From: Arthrobacter sp. ZGTC412
Lineage (GTDB): Bacteria; Actinomycetota; Actinomycetes; Actinomycetales; Micrococcaceae
DNA length: 64,000 nucleotides
Assembly (NCBI RefSeq): GCF_002929215.1
Contig: NZ_PJII01000003.1
Location: 62,001 to 126,000 of the forward strand
Direction: 5' to 3'
Below, one piece after another: positions 44,246-53,231 of the stretch (position 1 is its first letter; every line of letters starts with the position of its first letter). The translations under genes were made by a program, and so were the position numbers. Below the pieces are notes generated by a model. That model ran no database searches. It saw only the letters and a list, made by a program, of their open reading frames with translations, and was not told the DNA's origin.

Positions 44246-45151
44246 CTAGGCAAAGGCAGCTGCCTGCTCGTTCTGCTGGCGCTGTTCTTCGAACAGCCGG
44301 TGGCGGTCGGCACGGCGCTTCTCCTGGCGGTCCGGATCCGGCACGGGTGACGCGAGCAGCAACCGCTGGGTGTAGGGGTGTTCGGGGTTCCCTGTGACTA
44401 CCGATGCGGGCCCCTGCTCCACGATTTCTCCGCGGTACATCACGGCTACACGGTGGCTGATGTGGCGGACCACGTCAAGGTCGTGGGAGACAAACAGGTA
44501 GGAGACGCCAGTGTCTTTCTGGATTTGCAGAAAGAGGTCCAAAACGCGGGCCTGGGTGGACAAGTCCAACGCACTGACCGGCTCATCACAGACGATGAGC
44601 TTCGGAGACAGCGCCAGGGCGCGGGCAATGGCCACGCGCTGGCGCTGGCCGCCGCTGAACTCCCGCGGCAGGCGGTGGATAGCGTCCGACGGCAGGCCAA
44701 CCTGGTCCAGGAGCTCCTTCACGCGCTTCTTGGCTGCTGTCGTCTCCATGCCCTGGACGCCCAGGGATTCGGCAAGGATGTCGCCGATCTCCAGGGCCGG
44801 GTTCAACGATGTGTACGGATCCTGGAAAACCACCTGCATGTCTCGGCTGAGGACGCGGCGCTGCTTCCGGGTGGCGTGGCTGATGTCCTGGCCTTCGAAG
44901 GTGATCCTGCCGCCGCTCACCGGCGCGAGACCCAGCACAGACCGTCCCAGGGTGGTCTTGCCGGAGCCCGACTCCCCCACCAGGCCCAGGGTCTCCCCCT
45001 GGCCGATGCTGATGTTGATATCCGTCAGGGCTCGGAACTTCCGTGCACGGAACCCCTTGCCGGCGTACTCCACCACTAGGTTTTCCACCCGAAGGAGTTC
45101 TTTGCGTGCCGGCGCTGATCCCTCCGCGCCCAAGGCTGCAGATACAGTCAC
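44246..45151 (-). CDS. Dpp/Opp-type ABC transporter ATPase (second ATPase)
   Basis: A 301-residue ATPase of the DppF/OppF type. Walker A GESGSGKTT, signature FSGGQRQRVAIARALAL, Walker B LIVCDEPVSALD, and the C-terminal PYTQRLLLASPVPDPDRQ of peptide-type importers. It overlaps the fused permease-ATPase gene by 4 bp. Dpp/Opp-type systems import peptides, but several import oligosaccharides; the local genes favour the latter. Confidence 0.93.
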   Translation of the reverse strand: MTVSAALGAEGSAPARKELLRVENLVVEYAGKGFRARKFRALTDINISIGQGETLGLVGESGSGKTTLGRSVLGLAPVSGGRITFEGQDISHATRKQRRVLSRDMQVVFQDPYTSLNPALEIGDILAESLGVQGMETTAAKKRVKELLDQVGLPSDAIHRLPREFSGGQRQRVAIARALALSPKLIVCDEPVSALDLSTQARVLDLFLQIQKDTGVSYLFVSHDLDVVRHISHRVAVMYRGEIVEQGPASVVTGNPEHPYTQRLLLASPVPDPDRQEKRRADRHRLFEEQRQQNEQAAAFA

Positions 45152-47022
45152 AGTACGTTCTCCTTGTCAGTTGGTGACGCAGTGGAAGACGAAGCAGCTG
45201 ACATCAGCATGGTCATGGGTTCCTTGCCTTCCAGCATTGAAGCCAGCAGGGCCTGGGTGTAGCTTTCCTTCGGTTCGCGCAGGATCTCCCGCACGGGGCC
45301 TTCCTCCACGAGCCGGCCGTTCTGCATGACCACCACGCGGTCGCAGAGGTCAGCAACCACGCCGAAGTTGTGGGTCACCAGGATGACGCCGACGCCGAGG
45401 CGGCGCTGGAGGTCACGGATGAGGTCCAAAACGTCGGCCTGCACGGTGACGTCCAGGGCGGTGGTCGGTTCATCGGCGATGATGAGGTCCGGTTCGCAGC
45501 TGATGGCGCCGGCGATGAGCACACGCTGGGCCATGCCGCCGGAGACCTCGTGGGGGTAGGCCTTGAAGGTCCGGTCCGGGTTGACGATGCCGACGTCGGA
45601 GAGCAGCTTCATCGCCCGCCTGGTGGCTTCGGCCTTGGTGATTCCCAGGATCCGCACCATGGGGGTGACCAGCTGGTAGCCGATCGTGAAGGCTGGGTCC
45701 AGGTTGCTCATGGGCTCCTGCGGGATGTAGGAAATCCGCTTGCCACGGAGCTTGGAGAGGCGGTCCTGGTTGACCTTGTCCTCACCGGGAGCCACCGTGT
45801 AGTTGCCATCGAACTGGATGGCGCCGCCCACGATGCGTGCCGTATCCGGCAGCAGGCCCAGGATGGAGAAGGCCGTCTGGGATTTGCCCGACCCCGATTC
45901 GCCCACGATGCCGAGGATTTCGCCCCGGTCAACGTGGAAGGAAACGTCGTCCACCACCTTCTTGATGGATCCGTCGGCCTGGGGGTAGCCGACGCCAAGG
46001 TTGGTCACCTTGACCAGGTGGTGTTCGGTTCCGGCCTCGACGGCGGCAATGGTCTTGCGCGCTGCCTTGGCGGCGCTCGCTGCGGCAGCACCTTCAACCT
46101 GATGTGCTTTCTGCCTGCGGTGCTTGATCTTTTCGCCGTCTTCCAGGGCATCCCGGATGGCGTTGCCCAGCAGGACCAGGGCGCCGATGGTCAGCGCCAT
46201 GGCAAACGCCGGCCAGAACAGCAGCGTCGGCGTGAGGTAGACGTTTTTAAATCCTTCACTGAGCATCACGCCCCAGGTTGCCTTGGCCGGATCGCCCAGC
46301 CCCAGGAACTCAAGTCCGGACTGGATGGCAATGGCGACGCCGGCGATCGCGGCCGTCTGGATGATGATGGGCGCTCGGACCACGGAGAAGATGTGGCGGG
46401 TGATGATACTGAGGTCGGACAGACCGGAGACGCGGGCGGCATCTACGTAAAGCTCGTTGCGTACCGACTGCACCGCTGATCGTGTCAGCCGGAAGTAGGA
46501 AGGGCTGATCAGCACACCGAACGCGATCATGGCAATCCATACTGACGGACCGAAAGCGGCCCGGATGGTGAGGAGGACGATCAGGCCGGGGAGGCTCATC
46601 AGGATGCTGACGACCCAGTTGGAGACTGCTTCGAATTTGCCGGCATAGTAGCCGGCCACCAGACCGGCGGGCAGGCCGATGGCGATGGCGACGGCGGCGC
46701 AAAGGAGCGCTGAGGTGAGGGTCAGCTGTGCCCCGAAGAGCAGCCGGCTCCAGACGTCGCGTCCTGAGCTGTCCGTGCCCAGGACGTTGACGGCGTCCGG
46801 CGCGGCGAGGGTCTTGGAGATGTTGGCAAAGTTCTCGTCGAAAGGGGCCAGGACATCGGCGAAGACGGCCATCACTGCCATTGCCAGCAAAATGACGATG
46901 GCGACAATGCCGAGAGGATTCTTGAACAGGCGCTTGAGGACTGTTGACCGGACGACGGTCCCAGTCTGGCCCGACGTGCCGGGGGCGGGCGTCAGAGCTG
47001 AGGTTTCGACGGACTCTGTCAC
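45148..47022 (-). CDS. Fused ABC permease (DppC-like) and ATPase (DppD-like)
   Basis: A 624-residue protein. Residues 1-300 are an inner-membrane permease with six helices and the EAA-like loop DAARVSGLSDLSIITRHI; residues about 335-610 are an ATPase with Walker A GESGSGKS (374-381), signature VSGGMAQRV and Walker B LIIADEPTTALD. A short basic, Ala-rich linker joins them. Such fusions occur in actinobacterial Dpp-type systems. With the separate second ATPase it supplies the two-ATPase set. It overlaps both neighbours by 4 bp. Confidence 0.93.
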   Translation of the reverse strand: MTESVETSALTPAPGTSGQTGTVVRSTVLKRLFKNPLGIVAIVILLAMAVMAVFADVLAPFDENFANISKTLAAPDAVNVLGTDSSGRDVWSRLLFGAQLTLTSALLCAAVAIAIGLPAGLVAGYYAGKFEAVSNWVVSILMSLPGLIVLLTIRAAFGPSVWIAMIAFGVLISPSYFRLTRSAVQSVRNELYVDAARVSGLSDLSIITRHIFSVVRAPIIIQTAAIAGVAIAIQSGLEFLGLGDPAKATWGVMLSEGFKNVYLTPTLLFWPAFAMALTIGALVLLGNAIRDALEDGEKIKHRRQKAHQVEGAAAASAAKAARKTIAAVEAGTEHHLVKVTNLGVGYPQADGSIKKVVDDVSFHVDRGEILGIVGESGSGKSQTAFSILGLLPDTARIVGGAIQFDGNYTVAPGEDKVNQDRLSKLRGKRISYIPQEPMSNLDPAFTIGYQLVTPMVRILGITKAEATRRAMKLLSDVGIVNPDRTFKAYPHEVSGGMAQRVLIAGAISCEPDLIIADEPTTALDVTVQADVLDLIRDLQRRLGVGVILVTHNFGVVADLCDRVVVMQNGRLVEEGPVREILREPKESYTQALLASMLEGKEPMTMLMSAASSSTASPTDKENVL

Positions 47023-47960
47023 GAGACACGCACCTTCGGGTTGAGCCAGCCGTTGAGCAGGTCAACAATGAGGTTGACCACAATAACAACGGCGACAGTG
47101 TACATAACAACGCCCATAACCACGGGCTGATCGCTCTGGGCGGTCGCGGCTACGGCGAGCGGCCCCATGCCGGGAAGGGCAAAGATCGTCTCGATGATGA
47201 CCACACCGCCGAGCATGCCTATCAGCTGGAGGCTGAGCACGGTCAGGCCGGCCGGGGCTGCGCTGCGCAGGACATGCTTGAACAGGACCTCGCGTTCACC
47301 GATGCCGCGGCTGCGGAGAGTCCGGACGTAGTCGCGTTCGAGCTGTTTGATGACGGCACTGCGGATCTGCTGTGCGCCGCCGGTGACGCCATTGATCAGC
47401 AATGCGATCACCGGAAGAGCCAGGGACAGCATCCAGGCATCTGCTCCGGCGCCGGTCGAAATGGTGCTGGTGGCCGGGAATAAGCCCATCTGGATGGCCA
47501 GGATGGTCACCAGGATGATGCCGATCACGAAGCCGGGGACGGAGTCGCCGATGATGGCACCGATCTGGACCACACGGTCCACCCAGCCGCGCTTCACCGC
47601 TGCGGCAACACCAATGAGAGTGGCGATGATGGCGATCAGAATCATGGCTACAATCACCATGGTCATCGTGACCGGGATGCGGGTAGCGAGGGCGTTGGCC
47701 ACGGGTTCAGAGGTGAACCAGGATGTGCCCAAGTCCCCCTGCAGGGCTCCCGTGAGCCAGCTGAAGTAGCGCGTCATGATGGGCTGGTCGAGCCCCAGTT
47801 CGGCTTCTTTCACGGCCAGCTGCTCCGGTGTGGCCTGGTCGCCCAGGATGTTCCGCGCAATACTGCCGCTCGATACGTAAAGCAGGGAAAAGACGAGGAT
47901 CGAGACGGCGAACAGGACTACGAGTCCGCTGCCGAGGCGTTTAAGGATGAAGGTGATCAT
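47019..47960 (-). CDS. ABC transporter permease (DppB-like)
   Basis: A 313-residue permease with six membrane helices. The conserved loop reads QLERDYVRTLRSRGIGEREVLFKHVLRSA, the ATPase-contact region, and the N terminus MITFILKRLGSGLVVLFAVSILVFSLL is typical. The ATG at 47960 has GGAG upstream; a GTG at 48011 adds a non-conserved stretch and would reach into the hairpin. It overlaps the fused gene by 4 bp. Confidence 0.92.
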   Translation of the reverse strand: MITFILKRLGSGLVVLFAVSILVFSLLYVSSGSIARNILGDQATPEQLAVKEAELGLDQPIMTRYFSWLTGALQGDLGTSWFTSEPVANALATRIPVTMTMVIVAMILIAIIATLIGVAAAVKRGWVDRVVQIGAIIGDSVPGFVIGIILVTILAIQMGLFPATSTISTGAGADAWMLSLALPVIALLINGVTGGAQQIRSAVIKQLERDYVRTLRSRGIGEREVLFKHVLRSAAPAGLTVLSLQLIGMLGGVVIIETIFALPGMGPLAVAATAQSDQPVVMGVVMYTVAVVIVVNLIVDLLNGWLNPKVRVS

Positions 47961-47999
47961 TGCTGGCTCCAGTGAACTGGCATAGATTGGTTGCCCGGT

Positions 48000-48031
48000 C
48001 CGGCAGCCCATCGTGGGTGGTGGGCTGCCGG
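48000..48031 (-). other. Hairpin between binding protein and permease genes
   Basis: An 11-bp stem CCGGCAGCCCA / TGGGCTGCCGG with 10-nt loop, no T-tract. Inside an operon this is often a partial terminator or mRNA-stabilising hairpin that raises the level of the binding-protein mRNA. Confidence 0.55.
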
Positions 48032-48079
48032 AATGGCGCAGGTTTTTGTGTGGCTACGTCCCTGGTAATTCCTGGCGGA

Positions 48080-49603
48080 TTACTTGGCGGGTGAGTAGTT
48101 GTAGATCGACGGAACGGCCTGCTGGACCTGAGGTTCCACCGCGACCTTGGAGTTGTGGTAATACATCTGGTTCACCCGGTACAGCGGGGCGAACCATGCC
48201 TGCTCCACAACGTACTTGTTGACTTCCTGGGCCGCCTTGCCGGCGTCCTTGCCACCCTTCTCGACGGCATCGATCTTGGCCTGGAGCTCGGGAGTGGTGT
48301 TCTTGAACGGGTTGTAGAGGGCCTTCGTGGAGACGATCTGGTTGGTGGCCACCCACGGCTCACCCTGAAACAGCGAGAATAAGATGGCGGTGAACTTCTG
48401 CGCCGAAATGTCCGTGGTGTAGGTATTGGTGATCGCGGCGCCGACGTTTAGTGTGATCCCGATATCGGACAACTGCTGTTTGACCACCGCGAGCTGGGTT
48501 TCGAAGCCCGGGACAGCCGGGACGTCGAGGACCACGCCGGTTTCGTAGCCGGCTTCCTTGAGGAGCGACTTGGCCTTGGCCGGATCGTAGCTGTAGTAGT
48601 TCTCCAGATCCTCAGTCCACGCCCCGCTGGCCTTGCCGAACGGCTGCGAGGTCGGGGTGCCCTGGCCCATCAGCACCTGGTCCACAATGGTCTTGCGGTC
48701 AAAGGCGTGGTTGATAGCCTGGCGGACCTTGACGTTGCCCAGCGCGGGGTTCTTGGTACCGTCGCGGTCCATCAGCAGGAGACCCTGCCAGTCCACCTCG
48801 GTGGCTACCAGGTTCATCTTGGCGCCTTCAGCCTGCTTGCCGGTCTTGGGGTCCAGCAGCGTGGCGTCCACCTGGCCCGAAACGAGGGCGTTGGTGCGGG
48901 CGGTCAGGTCAATCAGGATCTTGAAAGTGACTTTCTCGAACTTCTGGATGTCCTTGTTCCAGTAATCCTTGCGGGCCGTGAACACAGACTGTGAGTCCTT
49001 GACCGTGGCCGCCTTGTCCATAACGTATGGGCCGCTGCCCACGGGCTCGGTCTTGATACCTTCGGTGCCCAGCGCCTTCGGGCTGCCCATCAGGCCGGCT
49101 GCCTGGCTGAGGTAGAACTCCAGGGACGGATCCGGGCTTGTGAGGTTCAGTTCGATCGTGTCGGCATCCACAACCGCGACGTCGGAGACGGCGGTGAGCT
49201 GGGCCATCTGCGGGCCGTTGGCCTTCTTGAAGTGGTCCAGGTTTGCCTTGGCTGCCTCAGCGTTGAACGGGGCGCCGTCACTGAAGGTCACGTCCGTGCG
49301 GAGGTCCACGGTGAGCTTGGTGTTGGTGTCGTTGTACTTCCACTCGGTGGCCAGCATGGGGCTGAGCTTGCCGTCCGGTTCCCGCAGGACCAAAGAGTCG
49401 TACGCGGCTTGGTAGGGCTGGAGGTAGTGGCCGACGTGGGCCTGTGCCGGATCCCAGGAGCGCATTTCCTGGATGGCACCCACGGTAAGCGTCGTTGTTT
49501 TGGCTGCTGCCGTGCCGCTGGTGGCGCTGCCGCCGCAGGCTGTCAGTGCCAGTGCTGCACTGACGGTAATGGCGGCTGCTGCCGCCTTGGGACCTAACTT
49601 CAT
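48080..49603 (-). CDS. ABC transporter substrate-binding lipoprotein (family 5)
   Basis: A 507-residue SBP_bac_5 protein. A lipoprotein signal peptide ends in LTAC (Cys23). The family 5 body includes the early WDPAQAHVGHYLQPYQAAYDSL and the central FDRKTIVDQVLMGQGTPTSQPF. It is membrane-anchored outside the cell and captures the substrate. Peptides are the classical cargo, but the operon also holds sugar-type enzymes, so an oligosaccharide or glycoconjugate is the better guess. It opens the operon of seven genes. Confidence 0.92.
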   Translation of the reverse strand: MKLGPKAAAAAITVSAALALTACGGSATSGTAAAKTTTLTVGAIQEMRSWDPAQAHVGHYLQPYQAAYDSLVLREPDGKLSPMLATEWKYNDTNTKLTVDLRTDVTFSDGAPFNAEAAKANLDHFKKANGPQMAQLTAVSDVAVVDADTIELNLTSPDPSLEFYLSQAAGLMGSPKALGTEGIKTEPVGSGPYVMDKAATVKDSQSVFTARKDYWNKDIQKFEKVTFKILIDLTARTNALVSGQVDATLLDPKTGKQAEGAKMNLVATEVDWQGLLLMDRDGTKNPALGNVKVRQAINHAFDRKTIVDQVLMGQGTPTSQPFGKASGAWTEDLENYYSYDPAKAKSLLKEAGYETGVVLDVPAVPGFETQLAVVKQQLSDIGITLNVGAAITNTYTTDISAQKFTAILFSLFQGEPWVATNQIVSTKALYNPFKNTTPELQAKIDAVEKGGKDAGKAAQEVNKYVVEQAWFAPLYRVNQMYYHNSKVAVEPQVQQAVPSIYNYSPAK

Positions 49604-49683
49604 TGTTGGCTCCTGAATCTGTGGAACGTGAGTGGGATGAATCCGGCCGGTGTGGCGTGCACCACACCGACCTTCCGAGATTC

Positions 49684-49722
49684 AGAATACGCATAATTGC
49701 CATCTTTGGCAACCGATTGTCA
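49684..49722 (-). promoter_or_regulatory. LacI operator overlapping the ABC operon promoter
   Basis: TGGCAACCGATTGTCA (49707-49722) is the operator. On the minus strand its half gives TTGCCA as -35 (49707-49712), and TATTCT (49684-49689) is the -10 after 17 nt. About 80 bp upstream of the binding-protein start. Confidence 0.75.
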
Positions 49723-49773
49723 ATACTGTTGCAAAATCGGCGAAAACGGCCGCGAATGAAACGTTTCTAAAGC

Positions 49774-49789
49774 TTTCAACCGGTTGCCA
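49774..49789. promoter_or_regulatory. Second, upstream LacI operator of the ABC operon
   Basis: TTTCAACCGGTTGCCA lies 67 bp (centre to centre) upstream of the promoter-proximal operator, about six helical turns, which suits a DNA loop or cooperative binding. Confidence 0.65.
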
Positions 49790-49796
49790 CCAGCGG

Positions 49797-50810
49797 TTAG
49801 GAAACCTGGGCCGCCGCGTCAGGGTAGCTCTGGAGGTAGATTTCCTTGACGATCTTCAGCGATTTCTCCGCCTCCTCCGGGTCAATCCAGAAGGGTCCGG
49901 ACTCCCCGAGCCGGGCATAGAAGTCGCTGATAAGCAGCTCGTGCGAGACACCCCAGTAGGCGCGGCCGCCGGACTCCACCACTCGCTCCGGGACAACGTC
50001 CACCTGGCCGTCCGCATACGTGACGGTCAAATCCCCGCGAAGACTGAGAGTCGCTTTTTCCGTGACAATGTCCAAAGTGACCGGCGCGTTCACCGCGTTG
50101 GCCAGTGTGGCGTAGAAGGCGCTGCGGGCACCGTTGGCGTGCTCGGCAACAAACTCCGCCGTGTCCTCCACCTCGATGGCTTCGCCCAGGAACCTGGTTG
50201 CGGCGTTGCCGGACAACGAAACGATGTCGCCCACCAGCCACTGCAACAGGTCAACGGTGTGGATCGCCTGGTTCATCATGAGCCCGCCGCCACCGCCTTC
50301 CCAAGTACCGCGCCAGGGCCGGCTGCGGTAATAGCCCGCGTCGCGGTGCCACAGCACCGTGGCGGAAGCCCCTACTAGCCTGCCCAGTTCGCCGGAGGAC
50401 AGCAGTGCGTGCATGGCCTGCGCGGTGGAGTTGTAGCGGTTTTGGAAGCAGACGGCGATCTTGGCGGTGCTCACCTTGGAGGCCTCTACCAGACGCCGGC
50501 CCTCCTCGAGCGTGTGCGCCAGCGGCTTTTCCACAATCACGTTGACCCCGCGGCCAAGGCAGTCCGCGGCAATAGCAGCATGGGTGTTGTGCGGGGTGGT
50601 GATGTGCACAACGTCCGGACCGATGGCCTCGATGAGGCTGGCGTGGTCCGGGAATCCCGGAACGCCGTAGACGGCCACAGTTGCCGCAAGGCGGCCGGGG
50701 TCCGTGTCACAAACCCCGGCCAGCCGCGCGCCGTCGAGCTTTGCAATGGCCTCAAAGTGCACGGCCGATACATCACCGCAGCCAATAACCGCAGCCTTGA
50801 GGCCGGTCAT
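49797..50810 (-). CDS. Gfo/Idh/MocA-family dehydrogenase 2
   Basis: A 337-residue dehydrogenase. The Rossmann motif is CGDVSAVHF near the N terminus and the catalytic EKP lies at 94-96. The sheet domain follows. It shares the operon with a second TIM-barrel isomerase (overlap 4 bp) in the same pairing as the first set, so the two pairs may act on related sugars or on both ends of one pathway. Substrate unknown. Confidence 0.9.
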   Translation of the reverse strand: MTGLKAAVIGCGDVSAVHFEAIAKLDGARLAGVCDTDPGRLAATVAVYGVPGFPDHASLIEAIGPDVVHITTPHNTHAAIAADCLGRGVNVIVEKPLAHTLEEGRRLVEASKVSTAKIAVCFQNRYNSTAQAMHALLSSGELGRLVGASATVLWHRDAGYYRSRPWRGTWEGGGGGLMMNQAIHTVDLLQWLVGDIVSLSGNAATRFLGEAIEVEDTAEFVAEHANGARSAFYATLANAVNAPVTLDIVTEKATLSLRGDLTVTYADGQVDVVPERVVESGGRAYWGVSHELLISDFYARLGESGPFWIDPEEAEKSLKIVKEIYLQSYPDAAAQVS

Positions 50811-51655
50811 GAAAGCTCGATTCCGTTCTTGGCGGCAAGGATCGCGAAGGCGCGGGCCGCATCGCCGAAGGCAACCGGCCCTGAGAAGCCGCCCAGTTCA
50901 TGGTGGCTGGCCAGGTGCGGTTCAAGGGAGGCAAATCCTGCGTAGCCGTCCGCCTTCAGGGCCGCAATGGTGGCGTCCAGTTCGCCATCGCCCTGACCGG
51001 ACGGCACCACCTCACCCGTGGCCATGATGGCGTCCTTGATCTGAAGGTATTCCAGGTACGGGCGGAGCATGGCGTAGCCGTCGGTGTAGGGCCGGACGCC
51101 CACCTGGACGAAGTTGGCGTTGTCCCAGGCGGCACGCAGGGCCGGAGAGTCGACGGACTCCATGATGTCCAGGACGCGCTGCGGCGTATCGCCGTAGATG
51201 CCCTTTTCATTCTCGTGCAGAAGGACGACGCCGGCACTCTCGGCTTCAGCGGCCAGTGCACGCATGCGTGTGATGACGTCGTCGCGGATTTCCTCCTGCG
51301 TCTGTTCTTCGCCACGGAAGAAGGAGAAGATCCGGATGTACTTTGCATCGAGGCCTTTGGCCACGGATATGATCTGGCGGAGGCGCTCCACCTCGTGCTC
51401 CACAGGCAGGCTGATGTCCACCTTGCCGATGGGGCTTGCTACTGCGGAAACCTTCAGGCCTTTGGCGTCCAGGATTTCCCTGAGTTCGGATACCTGTGCC
51501 GGCGTCAGTTCGGAGACATTGACCCCCCAGGCGCTGCGTACTTCGATGTAGCTCGCACCCAGGGCCAGCAGGACAGCAGCCTGGACGGAGGGATCCGGAT
51601 CAACCTCGTCGCCGAATCCTGAGAGCGGCCAGACGGTCTTTGATGTTTCGGTCAC
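50807..51655 (-). CDS. Sugar phosphate isomerase/epimerase-type TIM barrel 2
   Basis: A 282-residue TIM barrel of the AP-endonuclease-2-like family. Metal-binding residues are visible in EVRSAWG (Glu), LLHENEKGIYGD, WDNANFVQ and LEPHL. It is the first gene of the two-gene operon, from a promoter containing a LacI operator. Likely isomerase or epimerase acting with the overlapping Gfo/Idh dehydrogenase. Confidence 0.9.
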   Translation of the reverse strand: MTETSKTVWPLSGFGDEVDPDPSVQAAVLLALGASYIEVRSAWGVNVSELTPAQVSELREILDAKGLKVSAVASPIGKVDISLPVEHEVERLRQIISVAKGLDAKYIRIFSFFRGEEQTQEEIRDDVITRMRALAAEAESAGVVLLHENEKGIYGDTPQRVLDIMESVDSPALRAAWDNANFVQVGVRPYTDGYAMLRPYLEYLQIKDAIMATGEVVPSGQGDGELDATIAALKADGYAGFASLEPHLASHHELGGFSGPVAFGDAARAFAILAAKNGIELS

Positions 51656-51743
51656 GGAAATCTCCTTAGGTGTGCCCGCGACGGGACAGCCTTGGTGCCG
51701 TTCCGGCGCACGGGTGACTCAGTTCACAGCAAGTGCTCCCCTA

Positions 51744-51782
51744 AGTCTAGACAGCACAGCGATTAATGACAACCGATTGCCA
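51744..51782 (-). promoter_or_regulatory. LacI operator in the divergent promoter region of regulator 2
   Basis: TGACAACCGATTGCCA (51767-51782). On the minus strand the half gives TTGTCA as -35 (51767-51772) and TAGACT (51744-51749) as -10 after 17 nt, driving the TIM-barrel/Gfo-Idh operon. It can also control the divergent LacI gene. Confidence 0.72.
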
Positions 51783-51871
51783 AGTAGTTGCATGCTGTGG
51801 CAATCTAGGAACTACAGGACTGTGGCAACCGTCACAAATGCCTCCTGTCATCCCGTTCACTGAGGAGCGCC

Positions 51872-52891
51872 ATGGCGATGCAAGCGGCCGGAACAGACCG
51901 TCCTGCCACCATCCACGACATCGCCGCCATGTGCGGGGTGGCCGCTTCCACCGTGTCCCGGGCACTCTCCACTCCGGAGCGGGTCAACATCCGCACCCGC
52001 GCCCGCATCGAAGCAGCGGCCGCCGAGTTGAACTACACGCCGAACAGCCAAGCGAAGGCGCTGAGCTCCGGCCGCACCGGCGCCGTCGGCGTTCTGGTGC
52101 CTGACATCACCAACCCCTTCTATTTTGACCTCATCCGGGGCACCCAGCTGCAGCTCAAGGCGGCCGGCTACACGCAGCTGCTCGTGGACACGGAAGAGTC
52201 CGACGAGGTGGAGGCCTCCACCCTGGAGCAGCTGCGCAAGAGCGCTGACGGAATCATCGTCGCCGCGTCCCGGCTCAGCGATGAGTCGCTGCTGGCCGCG
52301 GCCGCCAGGATCCCCATGGTGACCATCAACCGTGATGTTGCAGGTGTCCCCGCGGTTATCATTGACACACCGTCCGCTACCAGCCAGGCGCTTGACCACC
52401 TGATTTCGCTGGGGCATTCCCGGGTTGCCTACATTGCGGGGCCTTTGACGTCCCAGTCCAGCGAACGGCGTTGGGCTGCTCTGACGGAGGCGGCCCAGGA
52501 CCGTGGCGTCGAGGTGCGCAGCCTCGGCCCCTTTGCGCCGAAGACACAATCCGGTGCAGCCGCAGCAGACGCGGCTGTGCACAGCGGCGTGACAGCTTGC
52601 ATTGCCTTTAATGACCTCATTGCCATCGGCATGCTCCAGCGTTTGCGCGAACGCGGGATCCGCGTGCCGGAGGAGATGAGCATCGTGGGGTGCGACGACA
52701 TCTTTGGAGCGGACTTCTGCAACCCCCCGCTGACCACCATGGCTTCACCGATCGAGCAGGCCGGCCGGGTCGCTGTGTCCATGTTGTTGGCCCAGCTCAA
52801 CCCGCTCGCCGGCGGCGGCATCCGCAACCGTTCGGTGATGCCCACGCATCTGACGGTCAGGAGTTCCACGGCCTCCGCGCGGAACTCCTGA
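51872..52891 (+). CDS. LacI-family transcriptional regulator 2
   Basis: A 339-residue regulator. HTH and hinge: ATIHDIAAMCGVAASTVSRALSTPERV, then the PBP-like effector domain with a typical SIVGCDDIFGADF near 275. The ATG at 51872 has GAGGAGC upstream. It is divergent from the second TIM-barrel operon with the operator between. Together with regulator 1 it probably controls the operators listed here; which repressor binds which site is not decidable from sequence. Confidence 0.94.
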   Translation: MAMQAAGTDRPATIHDIAAMCGVAASTVSRALSTPERVNIRTRARIEAAAAELNYTPNSQAKALSSGRTGAVGVLVPDITNPFYFDLIRGTQLQLKAAGYTQLLVDTEESDEVEASTLEQLRKSADGIIVAASRLSDESLLAAAARIPMVTINRDVAGVPAVIIDTPSATSQALDHLISLGHSRVAYIAGPLTSQSSERRWAALTEAAQDRGVEVRSLGPFAPKTQSGAAAADAAVHSGVTACIAFNDLIAIGMLQRLRERGIRVPEEMSIVGCDDIFGADFCNPPLTTMASPIEQAGRVAVSMLLAQLNPLAGGGIRNRSVMPTHLTVRSSTASARNS

Positions 52892-52913
52892 CCGCTTGGC
52901 TCCCGTTGTGCGC

Positions 52914-53231
52914 CTAGAGGGGGACCGCCGGGGTGTCGGCCGCTGCACCGCTGAAGGTCTTGCGGTTGATGTCTATCAGCAGCAGGGCAATCGGAACGAT
53001 CAGGATGGCAACACCGGCGCCCCAGAGGAAAACCAGGGAGTAGCCGGCCGACAGCGCAGCCAGTACCGCTCCCCCGGCCGCAGCTGTAGCTGAGGCCGGG
53101 ATGGTGCTGAAGAGCGCGATGCCCAGCGATCCGCCAACCTGCTGCGAGGCATTGACCAGCGCGCTGGCCACGCCGGAATCATCCTTGTCCACACCGAACA
53201 GGGCGAGGTACTGCATCGGAACACGGACAAA
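52914..53231 (-). pseudogene. C-terminal remnant of a DHA2-family MFS exporter
   Basis: About 105 residues starting near VRVPMQYLALFGVDKDDSG and followed by VASALVNASQQVGGSLGIAL and two more membrane helices. This is the last quarter of a 14-helix DHA2 drug exporter; the N-terminal three quarters are absent. The homology stops close to the hairpin at 53232. The reading frame in what is left is open, so it is a truncation, not decay by stops. No start with a ribosome site is seen. Confidence 0.8.
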
